Positions 19,830 to 27,408 of a DNA stretch of 64,000 nt are shown piece by piece. The stretch comes from JAXMCI01 sp046349435 (GTDB taxonomy: Bacteria > Pseudomonadota > Alphaproteobacteria > Dongiales > Dongiaceae). Every line of letters starts with the position of its first letter. Within the stretch, counting starts at the first letter, position 1. Position numbers and translations under genes: made by a program. Below the pieces are notes generated by a model. The model had not been told where the DNA came from, searched no databases, and saw only the letters and a program-made list of their open reading frames with translations. The DNA is taken from positions 1 to 64,000 of the forward strand of contig JAXMCI010000043.1 in assembly GCA_046349435.1 (NCBI GenBank). Reading direction: 5' to 3'.

Positions 19830-20319
19830 GACGCTGAATCACATCATGTACATCGTCGGGGTTGTGGAAGAGGTCGAACGAGACTAGGGTGCCGTCTCCT
19901 TGCCCGTGTTCTTCCACCAGTGCGAGACCTCGTGGTTCTCGACCGCGAGATCGCCGGCCTTGTGCACGATTGGATCGGCGCAAGTGCTGGTGAATTCGGT
20001 GATCGTGCCTTGCAGGATGTAGATCAGCGCAGGCCGATCGGCGTGGCTGTGCCAAGGCACCTCGCCGCCGGGCGCGACGGTGAAGTAGGCGCTGGTCGCA
20101 ACTGGTAGCCAGCCAGCTTGACCTTCCTCATTGCCAGGTCGATCGAGCCGATGAGCTTGTCGGCGACGCCCTTCGGCACATTCGTTCCGGGTGGAATGAG
20201 ATTCAAGCCGCTTGCCGGCCGGGCATTCGCCGGCGAGGCGCGTTGAAGGCGAGCGCGCCAAGAGCACCGGCGAAGGCGACGCTTCGACGTACCGGCCGGA
20301 TCGTTGTGAAGGCAGACAT
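19830..20319 (-). pseudogene. Secreted cupin-domain protein, frameshifted
   Basis: The ATG at 20319 has a good ribosome site (AGGAG, 7 bases away) and starts SAFTTIRPVRRSVAFAGALG, a Tat/Sec-like export signal. A frame change near 20240 leads to LIPPGTNVPKGVADKLIGSI and DLAMRKVKLAGYQLR; another near 20100 leads to TSAYFTVAPGGEVPWHSHAD, ILQGTITEF and DLAVENHEVSHWWKNTGKE; a third near 19890 leads to LVSFDLFHNPDD. The HSHAD ... G(x)E ... H pattern is the metal-binding cupin motif, here for an exported single-domain cupin of about 155 residues. Three single-base changes make it a pseudogene in this sequence, but it lies in an error-rich patch and may be functional in the cell. Its substrate is unknown. 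Confidence 0.65.
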
Positions 20320-20601
20320 TGATTGCTCCTGTCGTGAGTGGACGGCCAAACGGGGCCGGGCGAGAGGCGTGATGCTTTCGCGGCGCGATCGGAAATGCCG
20401 AGAAGTTATCGGTTTGATAGAGGCGCCCGTATCGTTCGGCAGGGCTTCCCGCTTCCACATTGCGGGACGCGTTCGCGCGCTTGCGCCAGCATCATCGAAC
20501 TCCAATTTGGCCCTCCTTGGCCGCCCCTCAGCGAGGGGGGCTATTCCCGCTTGCCGGAGGACGCGCCGGACCGTCCCCGACATGGTGTGGTTGGGGTGCC
20601 G
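20320..20601. other. Unassigned intergenic stretch
   Basis: About 280 bases between the cupin start and the methyltransferase stop. A minus-strand frame at 20490-20583 (TVRRVLRQAGIAPLAEGRP) is faintly reminiscent of the linker of integrase-type transposases, but it is too short to call. No promoter could be fixed. Confidence 0.35.
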
Positions 20602-21444
20602 TCACCCAGCCCCGGCTGTTCGGGTGCGTGAATTGCCGATGCGAGCCGCTGGCCCGACCTGAAACCACCCGTAAGGGGTGGCGCTGAGCCGGACCGCCAG
20701 CGCCTCGCCCCAGGCCTGGGCGAACAGCGCGTCGGGGTGCCAGCCCCAGTCGCGCAACGCGGCGGCGAGCCGGCGCGGCACGTCGTCCGCGCCCTCGACG
20801 CGGTCGAGCCGCTCGGCGAGGTACTCGGCGATCATCGGCGGGCTCTCGTAGATCTCGTAGCTCGCGCCGGCGCGGATCCCGGCGAAGCCGGCGGCGCGCA
20901 GCCAGGCCGCCAGCTTGCGGCCGGCCTCGGCGTCGCCGCCATTGCCGGACTGGAGCGCCTGGTAGAAGCGGATCGCCTCGCGCACCAGCGGCGGCAGCGG
21001 ATGGATCAGGAAGCCGCCCCAGTCGGGGCTGCGCAGCCCGATCACCCCGCCCGGCCGCAGCACCCGCCTGAGCTCGGCCAGCGCGTCGGCCGGCCGCGCC
21101 AGGTGCTCGAGCAGCGCGTGCGAGAACACGGCGTCGAAGGAGGCGTCGGGGAAGGGCAGCGCATAGATGCTGCCGCTGACGAAGCGGACCGCCAGCCCCG
21201 CCGCCGCGGCCTCGGCCGCGGCCGCCGCGAACTGGCCGCCGGCGGCATCGAGGCCGGTCACCGGGCCCGGCGCCACCAGCCGGGCGAGGTCGAGCGTGAT
21301 CGTCCCGGGGCCGCAGCCGCAATCGAGCAGCGCCATGCCCGGCCCCAGCTCGGGCGTGAAGAAGGCGGCGTGGCTGGCGGCCCGTCGCCGCGCCATCAGC
21401 GAGAGCGCGGTCGCGCCATGGCCCGGGGTGTAGAGCTCGGTCAT
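20602..21444 (-). CDS. Class I SAM-dependent methyltransferase
   Basis: A 280-residue methyltransferase. SAM motif I is LLDCGCGPGTITLDLARL near residue 41; motif II acidic residue lies in VTGLDAAGGQFA; motif IV is in FDAVFSHALLEHLARP and motif VI in LRRVLRPGGVIGLRSPDWGG. The C-terminal third is an extra helical region with YEIYESPPMIAEYLAERLD, as in UbiE/methyltransf_11-like enzymes acting on small molecules. The start at 21444 has TCGGAGGATCGC before the ATG. The gene is transcribed away from the neighbouring D-cysteine desulfhydrase gene, with 149 bases between them for control elements. Substrate cannot be inferred. Confidence 0.92.
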   Translation of the reverse strand: MTELYTPGHGATALSLMARRRAASHAAFFTPELGPGMALLDCGCGPGTITLDLARLVAPGPVTGLDAAGGQFAAAAAEAAAAGLAVRFVSGSIYALPFPDASFDAVFSHALLEHLARPADALAELRRVLRPGGVIGLRSPDWGGFLIHPLPPLVREAIRFYQALQSGNGGDAEAGRKLAAWLRAAGFAGIRAGASYEIYESPPMIAEYLAERLDRVEGADDVPRRLAAALRDWGWHPDALFAQAWGEALAVRLSATPYGWFQVGPAARIGNSRTRTAGAG

Positions 21445-21593
21445 GCGATCCTCCGAGGGCGGACGGGCCGAGGATAGCGCGGCAGCTTGCGGCAGAGCGC
21501 TGCAAATCCCGAAAGGCGGCCCTGCGGCTGCGGCGTGACGCCGGCCCGCCGCGGGTCTACAACGCAGCCGCCGTCTCAGCCCTGGGGACACCG

Positions 21594-22586
21594 ATGCTCG
21601 CCCGCTTCCCGCGCCGCCGCTTCTGCCACCTGCCGACCCCGCTGGAGGAGCTGCCGGCGCTGTCGCGCCATCTCGGCGGGCCGACCCTGCTGGCCAAGCG
21701 CGACGACTGCACCGGCCTGGCGCTCGGCGGCAACAAGAACCGCAAGCTGGAGTTCATCCTGGCCGAGGCGCTCGCCGCCGGCGCCGACACGCTGGTCACC
21801 GCCGGCGGCGTGCAGTCGAACCACTGCCGGCAGACCGCCGCCGCCGCGGCCCGGCACGGGCTCGCCTGCGAGCTGGTGCTGTCGCGCAGCGTCCCCTCCA
21901 ACGATCCCGCCTATCCGCGCAGCGGCAACGTGCTGCTCGACCGGCTGTTCGGCGCCCGCCTCAACTATGTCGGCGCCGACATCGACTGGGCCGTCGAGCT
22001 CGAGGCGGTGGCGGAGCAGGTGCGGCGGCGCGGCGGCCGGCCCCACATCGTGCCGGTCGGCGGCTCGACCCCGACCGGCGCGCTCGGCTACGTCGCCTGC
22101 GGCCAGGAGATCCTGCAGCAGGCCGAGGCGGCCGGCCGGCCGATCGACGCGGTGGTGCATTGCTCGGGCAGCGGCGGCGCCCAGGCCGGGCTGCTGGTCG
22201 GGCTGCAGGGCAGCGGCGTGCCGGTGATCGGCGTCAGCAGCGGGCGCGCCCGCGCGACGCTGACCGGGCAGGTGCTGGAGCTCGCCGACCAGACCCTGGC
22301 GAAGCTCGGCCGCCGCGGCACCTTTCCCCGCGACGAGGTCGAGGTGCTCGACGCCTATGTCGGGGCGGGCTACGGCATGCCGACGCCGGGGATGCTGGAG
22401 GCGCTCGAGCTCTGCGCCCGGCTCGAGGGGCTGCTGCTCGACCCGGTCTATACCGGCAAGGCGATGGCCGGCCTGATCGACCTGATCCGGCAGGGCCGCT
22501 TCGGCGCCGGGCAGACCGTGGTGTTCGTCCATACCGGCGGCGTGCCGGCGCTCTTCGCCTACCAGGACGCGGTGATGCCGGACTGA
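21594..22586 (+). CDS. D-cysteine desulfhydrase / L-cysteate sulfo-lyase family PLP enzyme
   Basis: A 330-residue fold-type II PLP enzyme of the ACC deaminase family. The Schiff-base lysine lies in LGGNKNRKLEFILAEA, followed by TAGGVQSNHCRQTAAAAARH, the phosphate-binding Gly/Ser-rich SGSGGAQAGLLVGL, GAGYGMPTPGMLEAL and PVYTGKAMAGLIDLI, and TVVFVHTGGVPALFAY at the end. This order is that of DcyD and CuyA, which eliminate sulfide or sulfite from D-cysteine or L-cysteate. True ACC deaminases are close relatives and cannot be fully excluded. It stands before an M81 peptidase gene (72 nt apart, same strand). Confidence 0.9.
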   Translation: MLARFPRRRFCHLPTPLEELPALSRHLGGPTLLAKRDDCTGLALGGNKNRKLEFILAEALAAGADTLVTAGGVQSNHCRQTAAAAARHGLACELVLSRSVPSNDPAYPRSGNVLLDRLFGARLNYVGADIDWAVELEAVAEQVRRRGGRPHIVPVGGSTPTGALGYVACGQEILQQAEAAGRPIDAVVHCSGSGGAQAGLLVGLQGSGVPVIGVSSGRARATLTGQVLELADQTLAKLGRRGTFPRDEVEVLDAYVGAGYGMPTPGMLEALELCARLEGLLLDPVYTGKAMAGLIDLIRQGRFGAGQTVVFVHTGGVPALFAYQDAVMPD

Positions 22587-22657
22587 GCCGGGCTGCTTGA
22601 CTGGCCGGCGGCCGTCCCGAAGACTGCCCGTCCCGCCCGAGAGCCCGGACCGCCCCC

Positions 22658-24118
22658 ATGAAGATCTTCATCGCCGGCTTCGACACCGAGACCAACACCT
22701 TCGCGCCGATCCCGACCGGCTATGAGAGCTTCGAGGGCAACTTCCTGGCGCATGGCGACGCGACCCGCCGGCCGCCCAACTACTGCTCCGGCCAGCTGAT
22801 CGTCTGGCGGCGGCGCGCCGAGGCGCTGGGCTGGCAGGTCGCCGAGGGGCTCTGCACCTTCGCCGAGCCGGGCGGGCGGATCGTCCGGCCGGCCTATGAG
22901 CGGCTGCGCGACGAGATCCTCGCCGGCCTCGAGCGCGCCATGCCGGTCGACGCGGTGATCCTGGCGCTGCACGGCGCCATGGCGGCGGTCGGCACCGACG
23001 ATTGCGAGGGCGACCTGCTCGGCCGCATCCGGGCGATCGTCGGGCCCGCGGTGCCGGTCGGCGCCGAGCTCGACCTGCACTGCCACATCACCGAGGCGAT
23101 GGTGCGCGAGGCGACCGTGCTGGTCGCCTACAAGGAATACCCGCATGTCGACATCGACGAGCGGGCCGACGAGCTGTTCACGCTGGTCGCCGACGCCGCC
23201 ACCGGCCGCACCCGCCCGGCGATGGCCGCGTGGGACTGCCGGATGATCGGCACCTTCCGCACCACCGAGCAGCCGATGCGCGGCTTCGTCGACCGGATGG
23301 CGGCGATGGAGGGCCGGGACGGCGTGCTCTCCGTCTCGCTCAGCCACAGCTTCCCCTGGGGCGACGTCGCCGAGGTCGGCGCCAAGACGCTGGTGGTGAC
23401 CGACGGCGACGCCGCCAAGGCGGCGCGGCTGGCCCGCGCGCTCGGCGAGGAATTCTTCGCCCTGCGCGAGGCGACGCGGCCGCGCTTCCTCACCATGGAC
23501 GAGGCGCTCGACCAGGCGCTGGCGATCGAGGGCGGGCCGGTGGTGATCGCCGACGTCTCCGACAATTCCGGCGGCGGCGCGCCGGGCGACGCCACCTTCT
23601 TCGCCCGCCGGCTGATCGAGCGCGGCGTCACCGGCGCGGCGCTCGGCTATTTCTGGGACCCGATCGCCGTGCGCTTCTGCCAGGAGGCCGGGGTCGGCGC
23701 CAGCTTCGACCTGCGCTTCGGCGGCAAGTGCGGCGCGGCCTCGGGCGACCCGCTCGACCTCCACGTCACCGTGCGCGGCCTGGCGCACGACGTCACCCAG
23801 CGCTTCGGCACGGCGCCGGTCGCGCTCGGCACCGTCGCCTGGGTCGAGGGCGCCGGGCTCGACTTCGTGCTGGCGACGATGCGCACCCAGGCCTTCCATC
23901 CCGAGGGCATGACCAAGGTCGGGCTCGACCCGGCGCAGCGCAAGCTGGTGATCGTCAAGTCGACGCAGCATTTCCACGCCGGCTTCGCGCCGATCGCCAA
24001 GGCCGTGCTCTACGCCGACCCGCCCGGCACGCTGCGCACCGACTTCGCGGCCATTCCCTACACCAAGCTCACCCGACCCTACTGGCCGCGCGTCGCCGAC
24101 CCCTTCGCCGCCGGCTGA
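22658..24118 (+). CDS. M81 family metallopeptidase (microcystinase C / MlrC-like)
   Basis: A 486-residue cytoplasmic metallopeptidase. The N-terminal MlrC domain begins KIFIAGFDTETNTFAPIPTG, includes LALHGAMAAVGTDDCEGDLL and the zinc-site region VGAELDLHCHITEAM, then LVAYKEYPHVDIDERADEL. The C-terminal MlrC domain holds VVIADVSDNSGGGAPGDATF and ends with VIVKSTQHFHAGFAPIAKAV. Length is normal. The founding member completes degradation of microcystin; most relatives have unknown peptide-like substrates and sit beside peptide transporters, which fits the content of this window. A likely promoter (TTGACT at 22597) precedes the gene. Confidence 0.93.
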   Translation: MKIFIAGFDTETNTFAPIPTGYESFEGNFLAHGDATRRPPNYCSGQLIVWRRRAEALGWQVAEGLCTFAEPGGRIVRPAYERLRDEILAGLERAMPVDAVILALHGAMAAVGTDDCEGDLLGRIRAIVGPAVPVGAELDLHCHITEAMVREATVLVAYKEYPHVDIDERADELFTLVADAATGRTRPAMAAWDCRMIGTFRTTEQPMRGFVDRMAAMEGRDGVLSVSLSHSFPWGDVAEVGAKTLVVTDGDAAKAARLARALGEEFFALREATRPRFLTMDEALDQALAIEGGPVVIADVSDNSGGGAPGDATFFARRLIERGVTGAALGYFWDPIAVRFCQEAGVGASFDLRFGGKCGAASGDPLDLHVTVRGLAHDVTQRFGTAPVALGTVAWVEGAGLDFVLATMRTQAFHPEGMTKVGLDPAQRKLVIVKSTQHFHAGFAPIAKAVLYADPPGTLRTDFAAIPYTKLTRPYWPRVADPFAAG

Positions 24119-24203
24119 GGCGCGTATCGTGGCTTGGCCGTCGCGTGACGCTGGCCCGGCGGCTTGCTAGGCTGCCGCGCGGATTGCGTGAGGGAGGGAC
24201 GAG

Positions 24204-26900
24204 GTGGCGAGGAACGCCGAGCAGGAGCGGCTGCAGGCGCAGCGCCAGGGGCGCGAGGACTGGCGGCTGTGGGGACCGTATCTCGCCGAGCGCGCCTGGG
24301 GCACGGTGCGCGAGGACTACAGCCCGCAGGGCGATGCGTGGGAGCATTTCAGCCACGACCAGGCGCGCTCGCGCGCCTATCGCTGGAGCGAGGACGGGCT
24401 CGGCGGCCTCTGCGACCGGCAGCAGATCCTCTGCTTCGCGCTGGCCTTGTGGAACGGCCGCGACCCCTTCCTCAAGGAGCGCGCCTTCGGCCTCACCGGC
24501 CCGCAGGGCAATCACGGCGAGGACGTCAAGGAGAGCTACTTCTATCTCGACGCGACGCCGAGCCATGCCTGGCTGCGCTATCTCTACAAGTATCCGCACG
24601 CCGCCTTCCCCTATGACGCGCTGGTCGCGGAGAACCGCCGGCGCGACCGCCACCAGCCGGGCTTCAACCTCGAGGACACCGGGGTGTTCGCCGAGGACCG
24701 CTACTGGGACGTCGAGGTCAGCTACGCCAAGGCCGGCCCGACCGACATCCTGGTGCGCATCACCGCGGCCAATCGCGGGCCGGAGGAGACCGTGCTGCAC
24801 CTGCTGCCGACCCTGTGGTTCCGCAACAGCTGGAGCTGGGATCCGGCGGCGGCGCGGCCGGCGCTTCGCCACCTGGCGCCGCCCGCCGGCGCCTCCTGGG
24901 CGGTCGAGGCGCAGGCCGAGGGGCTCGGGCGCTACCGGCTGCTCGGCCGCCAGCCGGCCGAGCTGCTGTTCACCGAGAACGACAGCAACCTGGCGGCGCT
25001 ATGGGGCCAGCCCAACCCGTCGCCCTACGTCAAGGACGCCTTCCATCGCCGCGTCGTCGGCAACGACCCCGCCGCGGTCAATCCGGAGCGGCGCGGCACC
25101 AAGGCCGCCGCCTGGCACAAGCTGCATCTCGGCCCCGGCGAGACGGGGCATCTCGACCTGGTGCTGACCGACGCGGCGCGCGAGCGGCCGTTCGAGGGCG
25201 TCGAGGCGATGCTGTCGCGCCGCCGCTCCGAGGCCGACATCTTCTTCCACGACCTGCAGCCCCAGGCCCAGCCGGAGGACTTGCAGATCCTGCGCCAGGC
25301 GCTGGCCGGGATGATCTGGTGCAAGCAGTTCTTCCACTACGACGTCGAGCGCTGGCTCGGCGGCGACAGCGTGCCGGCGCCGCCGCAGCGGCTGAAGGGG
25401 CGCAACCGCCAATGGAAGCACCTCAAGGCCGCCGACATCCTGTCGGTGCCGGATTGCTGGGAGTATCCCTGGTTCGCCGCCTGGGACCTCGCCTTCCATT
25501 GCGGCGCGCTGGCGCTCATCGACATGGACTTCGCCAAGGAGCAGATCGAGGTCCTGCTGCGCGAGACCTACCTGCACCCGAACGGCCAGATCCCGGCCTA
25601 TGAATGGGCCTTCGGCGACGCCAACCCGCCGGTCCATGCCGCCGCCGCGCTCAAGCTCTACCGGGCCGAGCGGGTGCAGACCGGCGCCGGCGACCGCGCC
25701 TTCCTGGTCCGCGTCTTCAACAAGCTGCTGCTGCACTATGCCTGGTGGATCAACCGCAAGGACGGCGACGGCAACAACGTCTTCGAGGGCGGCTTCCTCG
25801 GCCTCGACAACATCTCGGTGGTCGACCGCTCGCGGCCGCTGCCCGGCGGCTACAGCCTGAAGCAGGCCGACGCCACCGGCTGGATGGCGATGTTCGCCCT
25901 CAACATGACGATGATCGCGCTCGAGCTCGCGGTCGAGGAGCCGGACTACCAGGACATCGCGATCCAGACCTACCGGCAGTTCCTCTCGATCGCCAAGGCG
26001 ATCTGCAGCGAGGCCGGCGGCGGCCTGCCGCTCTGGGACCCGGCCGACGGCTTCTTCAAGGACCTCATCGTCGACCCGGCCGGCCAGGTCCGGCGGGTCG
26101 ACATCTACTCGATGGTCGGGCTGATCCCGCTGCTCGCCACCGAGGTGGTCGACCGCCGGCTGCTCGCCGCCGCGCCGCGCTTCCGCGAGATCCTGCGCGA
26201 GCACAAGGGCGGCCTGTTCCAGGGCAGCACGATCTGCGCCTGTCCCGACTGGGAGAACGATCGCGGCGAGCACCTGCTGGCCCTGGTCGACCACGAGATG
26301 CTGCCGCCGATCCTGCGGCGGATGACCGACGAGCGCGAGTTCCTGTCGCGCTACGGCGTGCGCAGCGTCAGCCGCATCCATGCCGAGCGGCGCGACCTCG
26401 GCGAGCTGCCGGGGATCGGCCGGGCGCTGATCGACTACGTTCCCGGCGAATCCGACTCCGGGCTGTTCGGCGGCAACTCCAACTGGCGCGGGCCGATCTG
26501 GCTGCCGGTCAACTACGCGCTGGTCCAGGCGCTGGAGAAGTTCCACCGCTTCCTCGGCGACGCCTACCGGGTGCCGGTGCCCTGCGCCGGCGACCAGCCG
26601 CTGACGCTCAAGGGGATCGCCAACCTGATCGCCGACCGGGTGGTCGACCTCTATCGCCGCAACCCGGACGGGGTGCGGCCGGCGCTGGCCCGCCAGCCGG
26701 CCTTCGCCCGCGACCCGCACTGGCGCGACCTGCTGCTGTTCTACGAGTACTTCCACGCCGACACCGGCCAGGGCCTCGGCGCCGCCCACCAGACCGGCTG
26801 GACCGGCCTGATCGCCAACCTGGTGATGCGCCGCTACCGCTCCGACGTGCCGGAGTTCTGGAGCCAGTACGGCGGCGCGGCGGTCGCGCCGGCGGCGTGA
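24204..26900 (+). CDS. GH63-like glucosidase (MGH1-like glycoside hydrolase domain)
   Basis: A large cytoplasmic protein of 898 residues of the mannosyl-oligosaccharide glucosidase-like family. It opens with WRLWGPYLAERAWGTVREDY and SHDQARSRAYRWSEDGLGG, carries the KESYFYLDATPSHAWLRYLY segment, then the (alpha/alpha)6 barrel: DCWEYPWFAAWDLAFHCGAL, GQIPAYEWAFGDANPPVHA, FEGGFLGLDNISVVDRS, and the catalytic-end segment GGNSNWRGPIWLPVNYALVQ. These acidic residues (Asp in AAWD, Glu in PAYEW) match positions used by GH63 enzymes. It probably acts on an alpha-glucoside or glucosylglycerate-type solute. GTG start with GGAGGGACGAG upstream. No signal peptide. Confidence 0.92.
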   Translation: MARNAEQERLQAQRQGREDWRLWGPYLAERAWGTVREDYSPQGDAWEHFSHDQARSRAYRWSEDGLGGLCDRQQILCFALALWNGRDPFLKERAFGLTGPQGNHGEDVKESYFYLDATPSHAWLRYLYKYPHAAFPYDALVAENRRRDRHQPGFNLEDTGVFAEDRYWDVEVSYAKAGPTDILVRITAANRGPEETVLHLLPTLWFRNSWSWDPAAARPALRHLAPPAGASWAVEAQAEGLGRYRLLGRQPAELLFTENDSNLAALWGQPNPSPYVKDAFHRRVVGNDPAAVNPERRGTKAAAWHKLHLGPGETGHLDLVLTDAARERPFEGVEAMLSRRRSEADIFFHDLQPQAQPEDLQILRQALAGMIWCKQFFHYDVERWLGGDSVPAPPQRLKGRNRQWKHLKAADILSVPDCWEYPWFAAWDLAFHCGALALIDMDFAKEQIEVLLRETYLHPNGQIPAYEWAFGDANPPVHAAAALKLYRAERVQTGAGDRAFLVRVFNKLLLHYAWWINRKDGDGNNVFEGGFLGLDNISVVDRSRPLPGGYSLKQADATGWMAMFALNMTMIALELAVEEPDYQDIAIQTYRQFLSIAKAICSEAGGGLPLWDPADGFFKDLIVDPAGQVRRVDIYSMVGLIPLLATEVVDRRLLAAAPRFREILREHKGGLFQGSTICACPDWENDRGEHLLALVDHEMLPPILRRMTDEREFLSRYGVRSVSRIHAERRDLGELPGIGRALIDYVPGESDSGLFGGNSNWRGPIWLPVNYALVQALEKFHRFLGDAYRVPVPCAGDQPLTLKGIANLIADRVVDLYRRNPDGVRPALARQPAFARDPHWRDLLLFYEYFHADTGQGLGAAHQTGWTGLIANLVMRRYRSDVPEFWSQYGGAAVAPAA

Positions 26901-26943
26901 GGCGTCCCGCCGGCGGGCGCATGGTCCAATCGAGCCTGCCGGC

Positions 26944-27306
26944 TTACAGATCGAACAGGTGCCTCAGGAGCATGAAGTCGACGGCGGTGCGAAACGCGGC
27001 ACCGAACGAGGGCGGCGGCTTGGGATTCGAGTCAATGAACCCGTCGTACATCATTTCGGGGTATCGATACCACATGAAATCGATGAAGTAATGCAGCAAG
27101 AGCCTGATCAGGAAGATGCCGGAAAGCAGGGCGAGAAGGAAAACCGCAGCGAAGATAAAGCCCGATGCCGGCGCGACCGCTCGCGCGGCAAGCGCGGCCG
27201 GAATGGCGCTGATGCCTGCGAAAACCGCAAATAACACGACATGCATACGAATCTTATCGCGGAACATCTCTCGACGCCGGCGACGCATCACCTGCTCGCG
27301 ATCCAT
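26944..27306 (-). CDS. Small two-helix membrane protein of unknown function
   Basis: A 120-residue protein with a basic N-terminus (MDREQVMRRRRREMFRDKIR), two hydrophobic helices at about residues 21-43 (VVLFAVFAGISAIPAALA) and 50-72 (FIFAAVFLLALLSGIFLIRL), and an aromatic cytosolic tail (HYFIDFMWYRYPEMMYDGF). The ribosome site AAGGAGG is close to consensus. The DNA here is visibly less GC-rich than the neighbours and uses more A/T at third positions, which suggests recent acquisition or relaxed selection. The upstream region has an AT-rich inverted repeat at 27366-27384. I do not recognise the family; a loose resemblance to 2TM-domain proteins is all that can be said. Confidence 0.75.
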   Translation of the reverse strand: MDREQVMRRRRREMFRDKIRMHVVLFAVFAGISAIPAALAARAVAPASGFIFAAVFLLALLSGIFLIRLLLHYFIDFMWYRYPEMMYDGFIDSNPKPPPSFGAAFRTAVDFMLLRHLFDL

Positions 27307-27365
27307 CTTCGGCCTCCTTGAATGTAGTGCCGAATCGCATCACGGATACGCAGAATAGAATTATC

Positions 27366-27384
27366 TACTATATGCTGGATAGTA
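27366..27384. promoter_or_regulatory. AT-rich inverted repeat, operator-like
   Basis: TACTAT (27366-27371) and ATAGTA (27379-27384) are a perfect inverted repeat around a 7-base spacer, in one of the few AT-rich stretches of the window. It sits about 60 bases upstream of the small membrane protein start and just downstream of the aminotransferase fusion stop. Spacing of the half-sites is compatible with a dimeric regulator overlapping a promoter. Confidence 0.4.
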
Positions 27385-27408
27385 TCTTCTGCGACCTCGG
27401 ACCGCGCC

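Noticed and set aside
20490..20583. Integrase-type transposase fragment on the minus strand
   Set aside because: Resemblance rests on about 19 residues and no catalytic residues or terminal repeats were seen.
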